A model generated the notes under the pieces. The model searched no databases. It was not told the origin of the DNA and saw nothing but the letters and a program-made list of their open reading frames with translations. Below, one piece after another: positions 63,548 through 64,000 of a stretch of 64,000 bases of DNA. The stretch lies in contig JASCOD010000001.1 in assembly GCA_029959615.1 (NCBI GenBank), positions 1,054,001 to 1,118,000 on the forward strand. Direction: 5' to 3'. Every line of letters starts with the position of its first letter. The first letter of the stretch is position 1. Origin of the DNA: Flavobacteriaceae bacterium PS02338 (lineage in GTDB: Bacteria > Bacteroidota > Bacteroidia > Sphingobacteriales > Sphingobacteriaceae). Made by a program: the position numbers and the translations under genes.

Positions 63548-64000
63548 TTAGTGCTCCATCAAGCCAACGGTACCGCCAACCCAATCAAAATCTGCGTTGT
63601 ATCGTACGCCAATCATTTTGCCACGACTTAAGCGAGCCAAGTTGATGCAAAGCTGAGGTTCCTCGCCATCTGGCCAAAGATACATTAAGCGTATTTCTGC
63701 TTTAACTCCACCATTGGGAGATTCAACTACAGGTTCGTAGGTTACTTTTCTCTGTAAAATCCAATTTTCAGGATCTGGTATTGCAGTGATATCACTCTTT
63801 TTTACATCGATAATCACACCCATGCCTGCGAAAGAAAATAGAGGCTTAAGCACATAATTTTCTAAGTCTGATGGAATGGCATCAACTTCACTCAAAAATC
63901 TGGTTTCAGGCACAAATTTGCCACTTAAAAAAGGCATGGTATACTTGCTAATGCGATAGAACCAATTTGGATGCGTAATCCATTCTACTTCTAGCTCTTC
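63548..64000 (-). CDS. Unknown protein, possibly ATP-grasp-like (5' end outside window)
   Basis: The visible 150 residues are the C-terminal end; the frame stays open through the last base at 64000, so the internal Met at 63937 is not the start. Segments YVLKPLFSFAGMGVIIDV and NWILQRKVTYEPVVES, and RLMYLWPDGEEPQLCINLARLSRG with VGGTVGLMEH, resemble the nucleotide-binding end of circularly permuted ATP-grasp ligases. I cannot name the substrate. Confident as a gene, tentative as a family. Confidence 0.6.
   Translation of the reverse strand, partial: EELEVEWITHPNWFYRISKYTMPFLSGKFVPETRFLSEVDAIPSDLENYVLKPLFSFAGMGVIIDVKKSDITAIPDPENWILQRKVTYEPVVESPNGGVKAEIRLMYLWPDGEEPQLCINLARLSRGKMIGVRYNADFDWVGGTVGLMEH

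Overview
This window looks like a chromosomal segment from a Sphingobacteriaceae-type Bacteroidota, most like Pedobacter. That placement is inferred from gene content, not from a database search. The supporting signs are type IX secretion (T9SS) sorting domains and machinery (PorP/SprF family, GldJ, PorV), a short NuoG, an eIF1-like SUI1 protein, a duplicated ExbD cluster, and promoters of the Bacteroidota type (TTTG, about 19 bases, TAnnTTTG). There are no tRNA, rRNA, CRISPR, transposase or phage genes.

Layout. 1-6.5 kb: two secreted proteins with type A T9SS tails, then an OmpA/PD40 protein and a PorP/SprF protein on the minus strand. 6.5-16.1 kb: one 3200-residue surface protein with a type B (gliding-type) C-terminus, sharing that minus-strand cluster. 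16.4-19.5 kb: a divergent STAND-like P-loop ATPase and a short thioredoxin-protein-like fragment. 19.5-24.8 kb: an AraC regulator with an MBL-fold hydrolase, a GH109-type oxidoreductase-fold protein, a repeat-rich non-coding kilobase and a small conserved protein. 25-28.5 kb: Cu/Zn superoxide dismutase, a lone ExbD, and a divergent response regulator and histidine kinase. 28.7-33.2 kb: metK behind what reads as a SAM-II riboswitch, a lipid kinase, SUI1 and PEP carboxykinase. 33.5-39.5 kb: ExbB-ExbD-ExbD-TonB, a small membrane protein, a PstS-like lipoprotein and a TPR protein. 39.5-52.6 kb: the complete 14-gene complex I operon nuoA-N. 52.6-57.2 kb: housekeeping genes (DedA, pyrophosphatase, CBS/DUF21 protein, rsmE, DUF4159 protein, biotin carrier). 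57.3-60.5 kb: divergent gldJ and porV of the T9SS. 60.5-64 kb: ispF, pirin, YceI, a Crp/Fnr regulator, a 53-residue FeoB-associated-type protein, and a partial gene running off the end.

How the parts fit. Both ends concern the cell surface: exported T9SS cargo on the left, and two parts of the secretion and gliding machine (GldJ, PorV) on the right. The centre is energy metabolism: complex I makes the proton gradient that ExbB/ExbD/TonB spend on outer-membrane transport.

The non-coding DNA is unusually structured. It holds a 21-bp tandem array, an 11-bp tandem array, two families of dispersed palindromes (both of which interrupt the nuo operon), several hairpin terminators and degenerate micro-repeat spacers. 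The strongest candidates for follow-up are the SAM-II-like leader of metK, the STAND ATPase next to the giant adhesin, and the terminator-shaped hairpin inside the first codons of the gene after tonB.
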